Part shown: positions 45,640 through 55,614 of the stretch, piece after piece
Numbering within the stretch: position 1 is the stretch's first letter
How the letters are laid out: every line of letters begins with the position of its first letter
From: Pseudomarimonas arenosa
GTDB lineage: Bacteria; Pseudomonadota; Gammaproteobacteria; Xanthomonadales; Xanthomonadaceae
NCBI RefSeq assembly: GCF_014841215.1
Contig: NZ_JACYTR010000002.1
Location: 124,001 to 188,000 of the forward strand
Reading direction: 5' to 3'
DNA length: 64,000 nucleotides
Notes under the pieces: model-generated
Told to the model about the DNA's origin: nothing
Seen by the model: only the letters and a program-made list of their open reading frames with translations
Databases searched by the model: none
Program-made: the position numbers and the translations under genes

Positions 45640-47958
45640 TCACCGCGGCGGCGGCGGAGCAATCACCTTGCGATCGCCGTTGTGCTCCGGCGGACTGACG
45701 ATGCCGGCAGCTTCCATCGCTTCGATCAGGCGCGCGGCGCGGTTGTAGCCGATCTTCAGCCGGCGCTGAACACCGGATATCGACGCCCGCCGCGACTCGG
45801 TGACGATCGCCACGGCCTGGTCGTACAGTGCATCGGACTCATCACCCCCGCCACCGGCTTCCGGCAGGCCGGTCGGCCCCACGCTCTGACCATCGGCCAG
45901 CATCTGCACTTCGTCCAGCACGCCATCAAAGTAGTCCGGACCACCACTGGACTCCTTCAGGTGCTGAACCACACGATGCACTTCCTCATCGCTGACGAAA
46001 GCACCATGCACACGCTCGGGCATGGCGGTACCGGGCGGCAGATACAGCATGTCACCGTGTCCGAGCAGGGTCTCAGCGCCGCTCTGGTCGAGAATGGTGC
46101 GCGAATCGATCTTCGAGCTCACCTGGAAGGCAATGCGGGTCGGCACATTGGCCTTGATCAGACCGGTGATCACGTCAACCGAGGGCCGCTGTGTCGCCAG
46201 GATCAGATGGATACCAGCGGCGCGCGCCTTCTGCGCCAGACGGGCGATCAGTTCTTCCACCTTCTTGCCGACGATCATCATCATGTCGGCAAATTCGTCG
46301 ATGATCACCACCAGATACGGCAGGGTTTCCAGTGGCCGTGGCGCTTCACCCAGCTCCGGGTTCGGGGTGAACAGCGGATCCATCAGCGGATGGCCAGCTT
46401 CTTCGGCTTCGGTCACCTTGCGATTGAAGCCGGCCAGATTGCGCACGCCGACCACCGACATCAGCTTGTAGCGCCGCTCCATTTCGGCAACGCACCAGCG
46501 CAGGCCATTGGCGGCCTCCTTCATATCGGTGACCACCGGCGCCAACAGATGCGGAATGCCCTCGTACACCGAGAGTTCCAGCATCTTCGGATCGATCATC
46601 AGCATGCGCACGTCTTCGGCGCGTGCCTTGTACAACAGGCTCAGCACCATGGCGTTCAATGCCACCGACTTACCTGAACCGGTGGTTCCCGCGACCAGCA
46701 AGTGCGGCATGCGGGCCAGATCGACCACGGTCGGCCGGCCACCGATCTCCTTGCCCAGGGCCAGCGCCAGCGGGCTGGTGACCTTGTCGTATTCCTTCGA
46801 GCGCAGGATCTCGGAAAGGAAGATCATCTCCCGATTGGCATTGGGAATTTCCAGGCCGATTACCGACTTGCCCGGGATCACATCGACAACACGCACCGAC
46901 TTCACGCTCAAACCGCGGGCGATGTCCTTGTCCAGAGAACTGATCTGGCTGCCCTTGACGCCCGGCGCCGGCTCCAACTCGAAACGGGTGATCACCGGCC
47001 CTGGGTAGACCCCGACCACCTGCACATCGATGCGGAAATCCTTCAGCTTGAATTCGATCTGCCGCGACAGCGTGGTGAGGGTTTCTTCCGAGTAGCCAGC
47101 CGGCTGCGGTTTGGGATCATCCAGCAAGGACAGCGGCGGCAAGCCCTCGCCGGTGGTGACTCCAGTAAACAGTGGAATCTGCTGCTCACGGCGAGCCCGA
47201 TCGCTTCGTTCCGGCGGCGGCAACTGCGGCTCGATCCGCACTGGCTCGCGTTTGGCACGTTTGATCTTCTCGACCTTGCGCACTTCTTCGCGCTCGGCAA
47301 TCGCCGCGCGGGCAAACTTTTGCTCATCATTGCGCTGTGCGCGCTGCTGTAGCCATTGCCACAGGCGCATCACCGCAGCGCCCAGCCGATCCATCAGCCA
47401 GAACCAGGACAGCCCAGTCGCCAGGGTGACCGTCACCAGCAGCAGCGCGAACAGGAACAGACTGGCGCCCATCGCGCCGACCACCTGCTGCAAGCCGCCG
47501 CCGATCCAAAGCCCGAGCAGGCCGCCAGCACGGGCCGGCAACTCATTGCCCAGGTCGGGTGCCTGAATAAAGGCAAGACCGGCCGCCGCCAACAACACGC
47601 CGACCGAGCCGGTCAGGCGCAGAGCCGGGGTGAACGGCGCTTCCCGGCCCTCGGCCCGAGGTCGCACCCCGTACCAGGCAATCAAGCCGAGCAGCAGCGG
47701 CAGCAGGTAGGCGGCAACGCCAGCGAATACCAGGGCCAGATCGGCGAACCAGGCACCGGCCAGACCACCAAGGTTCTGCACCTTGCCGGTCACGCTGCCA
47801 GAGTGCGACCAGCTCGGATCCTCCGGTGCGTAGCTGAACAGGCAGGCGGCCACGTACACCAGCAAGGGAGCGATCAGCAGAATGGCGCCCTCACGCAGCA
47901 GGCGCTGTCGGGCTGACGGAACGGTGGGGCTGTCAGGAGTGGATCTTGGCACCGGCAA
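45640..47958 (-). CDS. ftsK: DNA translocase FtsK
   Basis: A 772-residue septal DNA pump that moves the terminus region and activates XerCD at dif. Four transmembrane segments lie in residues ~22-190 ([39 protein letters not shown] and two more), a shortened charged linker follows (~200-290), then the alpha/beta motor with Walker A GTTGSGKS (~425-432) and Walker [13 protein letters not shown] (~545-556). The C-terminal gamma domain ([20 protein letters not shown], then MEAAGIVS) reads KOPS sites and contacts XerD. Length is typical for Xanthomonadales. trxB is divergent upstream. Confidence 0.96.
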   Translation of the reverse strand: MPVPRSTPDSPTVPSARQRLLREGAILLIAPLLVYVAACLFSYAPEDPSWSHSGSVTGKVQNLGGLAGAWFADLALVFAGVAAYLLPLLLGLIAWYGVRPRAEGREAPFTPALRLTGSVGVLLAAAGLAFIQAPDLGNELPARAGGLLGLWIGGGLQQVVGAMGASLFLFALLLVTVTLATGLSWFWLMDRLGAAVMRLWQWLQQRAQRNDEQKFARAAIAEREEVRKVEKIKRAKREPVRIEPQLPPPERSDRARREQQIPLFTGVTTGEGLPPLSLLDDPKPQPAGYSEETLTTLSRQIEFKLKDFRIDVQVVGVYPGPVITRFELEPAPGVKGSQISSLDKDIARGLSVKSVRVVDVIPGKSVIGLEIPNANREMIFLSEILRSKEYDKVTSPLALALGKEIGGRPTVVDLARMPHLLVAGTTGSGKSVALNAMVLSLLYKARAEDVRMLMIDPKMLELSVYEGIPHLLAPVVTDMKEAANGLRWCVAEMERRYKLMSVVGVRNLAGFNRKVTEAEEAGHPLMDPLFTPNPELGEAPRPLETLPYLVVIIDEFADMMMIVGKKVEELIARLAQKARAAGIHLILATQRPSVDVITGLIKANVPTRIAFQVSSKIDSRTILDQSGAETLLGHGDMLYLPPGTAMPERVHGAFVSDEEVHRVVQHLKESSGGPDYFDGVLDEVQMLADGQSVGPTGLPEAGGGGDESDALYDQAVAIVTESRRASISGVQRRLKIGYNRAARLIEAMEAAGIVSPPEHNGDRKVIAPPPPR

Positions 47959-48079
47959 ACAACTTTAAATAGGTGATGCTAATAATTGATTCTATTGGAA
48001 TTTGGCTGCAGTTCGCAAAGTAGCCCAGAGAAGCTCGCAAGGCCGACCGAAATGCCAGCCGGCAGCATACTCGTCTTGA

Positions 48080-49102
<1,023 letters not shown>

Positions 49103-49280
49103 ACTTGACTTCCTCCCCTCTCCCGCCGGGAGAGATCGATGCACACTGATTTTGCCTGCCCAGGGGCCTCGCATAGCGAGGTTTCTGGGTAGGGCCCGGG
49201 GGTGAGGGCCGGGCGTCCGGCAAGGCTTGGTGAAACTGCGGCCCCGATCGCCACCACCTTCCTTTCGCTATCCTTAGCGA

Positions 49281-50432
49281 GTGACCACCCCAGCCACTCT
49301 AACCGCCCGTTTCGTTGACTCCCTGCACGCCGTGCCCGCCGCGGATTGGGATGCACTACGCGGCGGCGCGCACCCGCTGCTCTCGCACACCTTTCTCGCC
49401 GGGCTCGAACAACACGGCTGCCTGCAACGCCGCTACGGCTGGCGCCCGTATCACTTGTTGCTCCACCGTCAGGACCAGCTGATCGCCGCCGCACCGCTCT
49501 ACCTGAAGGGCAACTCGCATGGCGAGTTCGTGTTCGATCACGGCTGGGCCGAGGCGTATCACCGCTATGGGGTCGACTACTATCCCAAGCTGCTCTGTGC
49601 GATTCCCTACTCGCCGGTCAATGGCCCGCGCCTGCTGTGCGGTCAGGACACAACACTGGCCCCCACCCTGCTGCGCGTCCTCGAACAGGAAGTTGCACGA
49701 CTTGAGCTGTCGTCGGCGCATATCAACTTCCTGCCACTTGGCACCGACGAACCCGATGCACCCTGGCTTTCCCGTCACGACTATCAGTTCCACTGGCAGC
49801 GCAACGACGCCAGCTCGTTCGACGCCTTCCTGCGCGAGCTGAACGCGAAGAAGCGCAAGAATATCCAGCAGGAACGCTGCCAGGTGCGCGAGGCAGGCAT
49901 CGAGATCCGCCGTCATAGCGGTAACAAGCTGGATGAACAGGTCATCGCCGCCATGCACGGGTTTTATCGCGACACCTTTGAGCGCAAGGGCAACCTCCCG
50001 GTGCTGACACCGGCCTTCTTTCAGCACCTGGCCGAGACGATGCCAAAGCAGCTGATGATCGCCCTCGCCTATCGCCACAGCCGTCCGATTGCCGGGGCCT
50101 TGTTCCTGTACGACTCACACACCCTGTTTGGCCGCTACTGGGGCGCCAGCGAAGCCTGGCCTGGCCTGCATTTCGAACTCTGCTATTACCAGGGCATCGA
50201 GTTCTGCATCGAACAAGGCATCGATCGTTTTGAACCCGGCGCCCAAGGCGAGCACAAGGTGGCGCGCGGCTTTCTTCCCACACGCACGCGCTCCTGGCAC
50301 TACATCGCCGATTCACGCTTTCGCGAAGCCATCGCCCGCTCGCTGCAGGAGGAGGCGCATTGGGTTGATCGTTACGCCCGGGAAGTCGCCCAACACACGC
50401 CGTTCCGCCAGTCAATCGAGCTCGAGCCATGA
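49281..50432 (+). CDS. FemAB/GNAT-like acyltransferase (DUF482 family)
   Basis: A 383-residue cytoplasmic protein of the PF04339-type family, predicted peptidogalycan-related acyltransferases with two GNAT-like halves. Landmarks: FVDSLHAVPAADWDALRGGA, PLLSHTFLAGLEQHGC, HRYGVDYYPKLLCAIPYSPV, NAKKRKNIQQERCQVREAGI, and near the end GLHFELCYYQGIEFCIEQGI with FEPGAQGEHKVARGF. The start is GTG 49281; no ATG is nearby. The next gene, aat, overlaps its stop by four bases (ATGA), which implies a common operon. The substrate is unknown. Confidence 0.88.
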   Translation: MTTPATLTARFVDSLHAVPAADWDALRGGAHPLLSHTFLAGLEQHGCLQRRYGWRPYHLLLHRQDQLIAAAPLYLKGNSHGEFVFDHGWAEAYHRYGVDYYPKLLCAIPYSPVNGPRLLCGQDTTLAPTLLRVLEQEVARLELSSAHINFLPLGTDEPDAPWLSRHDYQFHWQRNDASSFDAFLRELNAKKRKNIQQERCQVREAGIEIRRHSGNKLDEQVIAAMHGFYRDTFERKGNLPVLTPAFFQHLAETMPKQLMIALAYRHSRPIAGALFLYDSHTLFGRYWGASEAWPGLHFELCYYQGIEFCIEQGIDRFEPGAQGEHKVARGFLPTRTRSWHYIADSRFREAIARSLQEEAHWVDRYAREVAQHTPFRQSIELEP

Positions 50433-51208
50433 TTCGCCTGCCGCAGCTGGGCCGCGATCCGAACTCGCCTTTTCCGCCGATCGAAATGGCCTTGGACGAG
50501 CCCGAAGGGCTGCTCGCCTTCGGTGGCGACTTGAGCCCGCAGCGGCTGATCAACGCCTACGCTCAGGGCATCTTTCCCTGGTACAGCGAGGGTCAGCCGC
50601 TGTTGTGGTGGAGCCCCGACCCGCGAATGCTGCTCAACGTGGCGGAACTGAAGATCAGCCGATCTCTGCGCCGACATCTGCGTCAATCCGAGTGGCTGAT
50701 CAGTATCAACCGCGACTTCGAGCAGGTGATCGATCACTGCGCCGAGCTGCCGCGCCGCGGCCAGAATGGCACCTGGATCACTGGCGACATGCAGCAGGCC
50801 TACTGTCGACTACACGATTGCGGCGTCGCCCATTCGCTGGAAGTGTGGCAGGGCGAGCAGTTGGTGGGGGGCATCTACGGGATCGCACTGGGCCAGTTCT
50901 TCTTTGGCGAAAGCATGTTCTCGCGTGCCAGCAATGGCTCGAAAACGGCGCTGACGGCGCTCTGCCGTGCCATGCGGTTGAAGGGAATGTGCTGGCTCGA
51001 CGGCCAGGTCGAGTCCGATCACCTGACCAGCCTGGGCTTTTTCCCCAGACCCCGGGCCGATTTTGTCCTCGCTTTGAGCCACAACCCACCGACCCTGGTG
51101 GAATTCGGCCCACTCGACCACGCGGCACTGCAGCCGGCAGCCTTGGCCATCTGGATTCCCGCCGACTCGGGCGACCCAGCGTTTCCATCGCCCTCGCTCA
51201 CTCGATAG
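50429..51208 (+). CDS. aat: Leucyl/phenylalanyl-tRNA-protein transferase
   Basis: Adds Leu or Phe from charged tRNA to N-terminal Arg or Lys of proteins, marking them for ClpAP (N-degron pathway). The 259-residue product shows family motifs: LAFGGDLSPQRLINAYAQGI, FPWYSEGQPLLWWSPDPR, EQVIDHCAELPRRGQNGTWI, GGIYGIALGQFFFGESMFSR and SKTALTALCRAM. All are intact. ATG 50429 overlaps the upstream acyltransferase stop by four bases. Slightly longer than E. coli Aat because of a C-terminal tail. No clpA or ate gene is nearby. Confidence 0.96.
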   Translation: MIRLPQLGRDPNSPFPPIEMALDEPEGLLAFGGDLSPQRLINAYAQGIFPWYSEGQPLLWWSPDPRMLLNVAELKISRSLRRHLRQSEWLISINRDFEQVIDHCAELPRRGQNGTWITGDMQQAYCRLHDCGVAHSLEVWQGEQLVGGIYGIALGQFFFGESMFSRASNGSKTALTALCRAMRLKGMCWLDGQVESDHLTSLGFFPRPRADFVLALSHNPPTLVEFGPLDHAALQPAALAIWIPADSGDPAFPSPSLTR

Positions 51209-51286
51209 GTAGCTGAACCCATGTCAGAAGCCATCTATCGGCTGCTGTATGCAAGCTCAGCCGACCAGCTGCTGAAAACCTGCTAA

Positions 51287-51495
51287 CCCGGATATTTCGT
51301 GAGGGGGCGCGGATGATCACCGAGGACGTTGCGCCGAGTGCAAGGCCCAGTTGGACGAGATCGGGACGCAGTCCCGCGTAGCTGCGACTGCAGCCGACCG
51401 AGCGTAGCGAAGGCGCAGGCTACGAAGTAGCCGTTGCTGCGTAGCAGCCGAACAACGCGGCAATCGGTGCCAAGGACCTCGGGGAAATATCCGGG
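51287..51495. repeat. Dispersed repeat with 12-bp terminal inverted repeats (MITE-like), copy 1
   Basis: CCCGGATATTTC at 51287-51298 and its exact complement GAAATATCCGGG at 51484-51495 bound a 209-bp segment with no open frame of note. The first ~100 bases recur at 57823 (shared GGGCGCGGATG.TCACCG, TGCGCCG, GCAAGG, GAGATC.GGACG.AGTCCCGCGTAG). The outer base pair on both sides reads TAA or TAG: at the left a short frame ends in TAA against the repeat, at the right the stop codon of arsS abuts it. It looks like a non-autonomous insertion or a REP-type palindromic unit. Confidence 0.6.
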
Positions 51496-52455
51496 CTAAA
51501 TGGCGAGCGCGCCGCCGCAACTCGACCCCTGGCCCGCCGTGCAGCCGTAACAATGCCCAGCCACGCGAATGCGCGTCGGCACTTCGCCATGCAGCAGATC
51601 GCGCAGGTGCAGCGGGGAATCCGCCTCGCCGGCCGGCAGACCGAGCATCTGGTTGAAATCGCAGTCGTAGACATAACCACGCCAATCGATGCTGAGCAGA
51701 TCCCGACACATCACCGAGTTCAGATTTTCGTTGCGATGCGCCGAGCGCAGGGTACCCATGTAGGACTCGAAGCGACCCTTCGACAACAGCCAGGAGCCAA
51801 ATCGCTTGATCGGCATGTTGGCAAGTGCGAACAACTGGTTGAAGATAATGCCGAACTGCTCCTGCAACAGCCGCTTGTAGTCAGCCTCCAGGGCCGCCTG
51901 CGGCGGCGGCAGAAAGGCGCCGTTCGGGTTGTAGACCAGGTTCAGCACCAGACTGCTGCCGGGCTGCCCGTAGCCCAGCGCATTGAGCCGCTGCAGAGCA
52001 CGAATCGAACTCTCGAACACGCCATCACCGCGCTGCTCATCGACATTGGCGGCGCTGTAGCAGGGCAAGGAAGCGACGATCTCGACCTGTTGCGCCGCCA
52101 GAAACTCGGCGACCCATTCATATCCGGGTTCCTCGATGATAGTCGGATTGAGACGATCCATGACCGCGATCCCGGTCGAACGCGCCTGCTGTACCAGCCA
52201 GCGAAACTCAGGGTTCATTTCCGGCGAACCGCCGGTGAGATCCAACTGCCGAACGCCATGCCGCTGTGCCACGTCCAACGCCAACTGCATGATGTCGCGC
52301 TCCATCAGCTCGGTGCGGTGCGGACCGGCGTTCACATGGCAGTGGATGCAACTGAGATTGCACAGATAGCCAAGGTTGAGCTGCAGGGTGCCCAGGGCGC
52401 GCCGTTCGAGCGACGGGAAGTCACTGGGTTCAAGCAGGGGCAGCGTGTCACGCAT
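51496..52455 (-). CDS. arsS: Arsenosugar biosynthesis radical SAM protein ArsS
   Basis: A 319-residue radical SAM enzyme of the ArsS family, thought to attach the adenosyl group of SAM to dimethylarsenic in arsenosugar synthesis. The cluster-binding motif is C32-x3-C36-x2-C39 in GYLCNLSCIHCHVNAG, followed by TGGSPEMNPEF (the GGE-like motif) and the C-terminal SPASM-like Cys set in HCYGCTAGQGSSCGG. ATG 52455 is chosen because AGGA lies 9 bases before it; ATG 52464 is also possible. The gene overlaps the end of the sterol desaturase gene by 8 bases and ends at the repeat. It uses Cys throughout, not selenocysteine. Confidence 0.92.
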   Translation of the reverse strand: MRDTLPLLEPSDFPSLERRALGTLQLNLGYLCNLSCIHCHVNAGPHRTELMERDIMQLALDVAQRHGVRQLDLTGGSPEMNPEFRWLVQQARSTGIAVMDRLNPTIIEEPGYEWVAEFLAAQQVEIVASLPCYSAANVDEQRGDGVFESSIRALQRLNALGYGQPGSSLVLNLVYNPNGAFLPPPQAALEADYKRLLQEQFGIIFNQLFALANMPIKRFGSWLLSKGRFESYMGTLRSAHRNENLNSVMCRDLLSIDWRGYVYDCDFNQMLGLPAGEADSPLHLRDLLHGEVPTRIRVAGHCYGCTAGQGSSCGGALAI

Positions 52456-53281
52456 GGTCGTCATTCCTGGCAGGCGCGGCCGGCTCTTGCAGTGGCTGGC
52501 CAAGCAAAGCGATCAGGCGCTGCGCATTCGCGTCGCGCCAGTGTTCAAGACCAATCGTCATCTCCGCCTCCGGCCGCTGTGGCGAATCACGGTAGCTGCC
52601 GAACAGTCTGTCCCAGCATGACAGGTGAAAGCCGAAATTGCTGTCGGTTTCATGCCGCTGGGGGGAATGGTGCACGCGATGCATCGACGGGGTAACCAGC
52701 AGCCAGCGCAGCCAGCGGTCAAAACGCCTGGGTAGGGCAAAGTCCGCGTGGGTGAACAGCGCGCCGGATGAGAGCAATACTTCGAAAACCAGCACGGCCA
52801 GCGCCGGGGCACCGATCATGGCGATCACTGCAAGCTTGATCAGCAGACTGAGCAGGAGCTCCAGCGGATGGAAGCGCGCCCCGGTGGTGGTGTCGAACGC
52901 GGTGTCGCTGTGGTGCACTCGGTGCAATCGCCATAGCCAGGGAAGGTGGTGGAACAGCCGGTGTTGCCAATAGATCGCGAGGTCGAGCAGCACGATTGCG
53001 GCCAGAACATGTGGCAGGCCATCGAGCCCGATGGCCGGCAGCAGGCCCCAGCCCTGCTCACTCACATCGAGTGCCCAGCTGACTGCCAGCACCGGCAGAA
53101 CGAGGCGAATCACCAGGGTGCCGACGACCACCATGCCGAGATTGTTGAGCTGGCGCCGCGACCATCGACCATCGCCACGTAGCGGAAAACCCCACTGCAG
53201 CAGCAGCATGAGCCCGAGCACGGCCAGAAAGATGCCCAGGCGCAGCGGGCCTTCGTGAGCAAGCAGCCAGTCGATGCTCAT
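52448..53281 (-). CDS. Sterol desaturase / fatty acid hydroxylase family membrane protein
   Basis: A 277-residue integral membrane oxygenase. Hydrophobic segments (LGIFLAVLGLMLLLQWGFPL; WALDVSEQGWGLLPAIGLDG; LPHVLAAIVLLDLAIYW; LSLLIKLAVIAMIGAPALAV) surround the His boxes that bind the two irons: WQHRLFHHLPWLWRLHRVHH and later HRVHHSPQRHETDSNF. These fit the fatty acid hydroxylase superfamily. It is flanked by TIGR04282-type glycosyltransferase upstream and arsS downstream, with 4- and 8-base overlaps, so it belongs to the same operon. An arsenolipid or lipid-tailoring role is inference. Confidence 0.9.
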   Translation of the reverse strand: MSIDWLLAHEGPLRLGIFLAVLGLMLLLQWGFPLRGDGRWSRRQLNNLGMVVVGTLVIRLVLPVLAVSWALDVSEQGWGLLPAIGLDGLPHVLAAIVLLDLAIYWQHRLFHHLPWLWRLHRVHHSDTAFDTTTGARFHPLELLLSLLIKLAVIAMIGAPALAVLVFEVLLSSGALFTHADFALPRRFDRWLRWLLVTPSMHRVHHSPQRHETDSNFGFHLSCWDRLFGSYRDSPQRPEAEMTIGLEHWRDANAQRLIALLGQPLQEPAAPARNDDHA

Positions 53282-53952
53282 GGCGGCGCGTTCTGCAAGG
53301 CCTCACCCAGCCAGTCGATCAGGGCCTGCTGCGCCGGTGTCGGTTCCTGCAAGGCGCTCAGATCGGCAAGCAGCGGCAGCAGGTCCGCGGCGCGATCGAG
53401 ATCGCGCAAGGTGTCAACGCGGGCACAGGTGCCAGCAGCAGAAAGTGCTGCCTGCATCTGTCGTCCAGTGTCAGGGTGACTGTAGGGCACGGCCAGCCAC
53501 AGCGTATCGGCAATGCGACAGCGGCTGGCCAGGAGCCAGAAGCCACCATCCATGGCCGGACCGAGCACATGGTCGGCGCCGTCATCGAGCGCCCGCACGG
53601 CCGCATCAAGATGAGCAACAGTGAGTTGCGGACTGTCGGCGCCGATCAGCAGGGCGCGACCGTGATGCTCGATCAGCTCGCCGTGAACGCGCGCCATGCG
53701 CTCGCCCAGCCCGCCCTCCCCTTGCGCCATACAGGCCAGACCGGACCATTGCGAGAACGCCCCAGGCTCGGCCACCGCCCAGTGGGCCTGCCAGCCGCTG
53801 TTGTCGACGAAACGTTGCACCACCGAGCTGACCGCGGCGGCAGCCAGCCGATGGCAATGCTCGGCAAAGGGACTTCCTCGGCTGTGCGCCAGACGGGTCT
53901 TGATCGGCGACCGCCCGGGCGTCTTGACGAAGATGGCCAGCCCGCCGCTCAA
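53278..53952 (-). CDS. TIGR04282-type arsenosugar biosynthesis glycosyltransferase
   Basis: A 224-residue GT-A-like protein of the family linked to arsS. N-terminus LSGGLAIFVKTPGRSPIKTR, then LLIGADSPQLTVAHLDAAVR (the nucleotide/metal region) and ALDDGADHVLGPAMDGGFWL, LLASRC. TTG 53952 is taken as the start: it overlaps the upstream stop by four bases (TTGA) and leaves the expected family length. The frame is open further up, but that part overlaps the next gene. It stops 4 bases into the sterol desaturase start, so translation is coupled. Confidence 0.85.
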   Translation of the reverse strand: MSGGLAIFVKTPGRSPIKTRLAHSRGSPFAEHCHRLAAAAVSSVVQRFVDNSGWQAHWAVAEPGAFSQWSGLACMAQGEGGLGERMARVHGELIEHHGRALLIGADSPQLTVAHLDAAVRALDDGADHVLGPAMDGGFWLLASRCRIADTLWLAVPYSHPDTGRQMQAALSAAGTCARVDTLRDLDRAADLLPLLADLSALQEPTPAQQALIDWLGEALQNAPP

Positions 53953-54647
53953 CGCGCACCGCCTGAGAATTGCCTGGCCTGTTGCCAGGTCAGGCGCAGA
54001 TGGCGTGCTGTCGTGCGCAGCCAGCCATGCTCGGCGTAGCGCCGCGCGCTGGTGTAGAGCGGCAGACCCAGCGGCACCAGCTTGAGACCAGCGCGCCTTG
54101 CTGCCCACACCAGCGCATGATCTTCTCCTGAACGCAGGGTTTCATCGAAACCGCCGAGCGTCTGGAAGCTGTGACGGGGCAGCAACAGGCCCTGGTCGCC
54201 AAACGGCAAGCCGAGCCAGCGTGAGCGCAGCCAGGCGCCGGCGCGGTTCAGCTGCATCCACGGCGTTCCGTCGTGAAAGGCGAGATCGAAATAGGCCAGC
54301 GCCGGCTCAGCTGGCAGAGCGGCGATACGCGCCAAGCTGTCGGAGTGCAGCCGGCTGTCAGCGTGCAGGAACCACAGCCAGGTGTGCTGGGACTGTGCCG
54401 CACCGCGATTCTGTTGCGCCCCTCGCCCGGCCGCGCCGCTGATTACCGTAAGGCGGGCGCGCAATCCAGAAAGCAGCGCAAATGCAGCGTCGGCGGGTGG
54501 CCAATCCGCCCGCCCAGTGACGCCACTGAGAACGATCTGCGCCTCCGCGGGCAAGCCGCCGAGCTGCGGCAACAGCGACCGCCAGGCCAGCTCTCCCGGC
54601 CCACAGGGCACCACCACGCACAGCTCGGAGAGTGCGGGCATCTCCAC
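53949..54647 (-). CDS. TIGR04283-type arsenosugar biosynthesis glycosyltransferase
   Basis: A 232-residue family-2-like glycosyltransferase. The nucleotide-sugar motif is WLWFLHADSRLHSDSL (HADS in place of DxD); other landmarks are RGAQQNRGAAQS, FDLAFHDGTPWMQLNRAGAW, LPFGDQGLLLPRHSFQTLGG and GFDETLRSGEDHAL, the last with ExD of the family. It may start with GTG 54647 or ATG 54641. It is the partner of the following glycosyltransferase and both occur with arsS. Together with the other genes it makes an arsenosugar locus. Confidence 0.88.
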   Translation of the reverse strand: MEMPALSELCVVVPCGPGELAWRSLLPQLGGLPAEAQIVLSGVTGRADWPPADAAFALLSGLRARLTVISGAAGRGAQQNRGAAQSQHTWLWFLHADSRLHSDSLARIAALPAEPALAYFDLAFHDGTPWMQLNRAGAWLRSRWLGLPFGDQGLLLPRHSFQTLGGFDETLRSGEDHALVWAARRAGLKLVPLGLPLYTSARRYAEHGWLRTTARHLRLTWQQARQFSGGAR

Positions 54648-54816
54648 TCTCAGCCTGTTCGCAGCAACAAGGTCGCAAGGTGGCCGCAGGCCACGTGATC
54701 AAGGCCGGCCGTGGCCGGCCGCCGCTTGCTGCAGTTGCCGCTTGTTGCATCATGGCGAGTGCTGGCCAGATTCATCGTCCTCCTCGAACGTCAGGTCAAC
54801 GTTAGCAAATCCGCGG

Positions 54817-55614
54817 TCAGCGTGACGCCGCGTTAAGGGACCAGTCGTAGTCGGTGTACTCGATGTCCAGCTGACCGGCGCGAACCACCGCGCGGCCAGC
54901 GGGCTCATCGGCCAGTGTTGCGGCGTGTTCGCGCAGGAACGGCCAAGGCGGGTCATCGTCACCGAAGTCCTGCCGGTACCAACGAAAGATCGGCGACAGC
55001 CACAGCGTATCGCCATCGACCCGGTTGCGACTTCGGTCGGCAAGGAAGCGGCGGGTCTGATCATCGAGTTGCGCCTCCAGCTTTGCGCCCTCATAGGCCT
55101 CCGGGCGCAGCGCCGGGCAGCCTACCGAGGCGCAGTTCACTGCGAAGTGGATGCGCGGATCGGCCAGACCAGGATTGCCCCGGATCAGCTCGTGCTCGAC
55201 CTCATCGAGGTGCCGCCGCTCGCCGAGCAAATCGAAGAAACGTTGCTTCCAAGGCGAGCGGAACAGGCTGCCGAGATCCTTGATTGATTCGATCTGCGGG
55301 CCACCATCGGCAACCAGCGCCACGGTGAAGGCGTTGTAGGCGTTGAGTAGGAAGGCCAACTGATCGAGGCGATCGAGGCGCGCGAAATGCTCCGCGGGGA
55401 AAGCGCTCAGTCGGTCGAGGTAGGCCTGCAGACGGGCGCGGTCAGCCCGCATGCCGCCGTAGTCGACGACGCTGGCATGGCCTCCGTCGGTCCATTGCAC
55501 ATGCCGTTCAAGCAGGTCGTTCCACTGTTCATGCTCGAAGCCGGACGCCGCTGTCACCGACGACCAGCCAAGTATTCCGACCAGACCAAGGCAGGACAGC
55601 AAGCACCGGCTCAT
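54817..55614 (-). CDS. Exported DUF547 protein
   Basis: A 265-residue exported protein. ATG 55614 overlaps the stop of the flavoprotein gene by four bases (ATGA). A signal peptide (CLLSCLGLVGILGWSSVTA) precedes the DUF547 domain: WTDGGHASVVDYGGMRADRA, FLLNAYNAFTVALVADGG, IHFAVNCASVGCPALRPEAY and LWLSPIFRWYRQDFGD. The Cys, His and Asn clusters are typical of the family, which has no known function but is regularly next to TVP38-type proteins and arsenosugar genes. Confidence 0.9.
   Translation of the reverse strand: MSRCLLSCLGLVGILGWSSVTAASGFEHEQWNDLLERHVQWTDGGHASVVDYGGMRADRARLQAYLDRLSAFPAEHFARLDRLDQLAFLLNAYNAFTVALVADGGPQIESIKDLGSLFRSPWKQRFFDLLGERRHLDEVEHELIRGNPGLADPRIHFAVNCASVGCPALRPEAYEGAKLEAQLDDQTRRFLADRSRNRVDGDTLWLSPIFRWYRQDFGDDDPPWPFLREHAATLADEPAGRAVVRAGQLDIEYTDYDWSLNAASR

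Noticed and set aside
51222-51287. A 21-codon frame (MSEAIYRLLYASSADQ...) after aat as a gene
   Set aside because: Too short to support; it ends by chance at the repeat and has no homologue that I recognise.
54648-54816. GC-rich hairpins between the glycosyltransferase and DUF547 genes as a terminator
   Set aside because: The stems (GTGGCC/GGCCAC and GGCCGGCC) lack a T-tract, and the flanking genes are in one direction.
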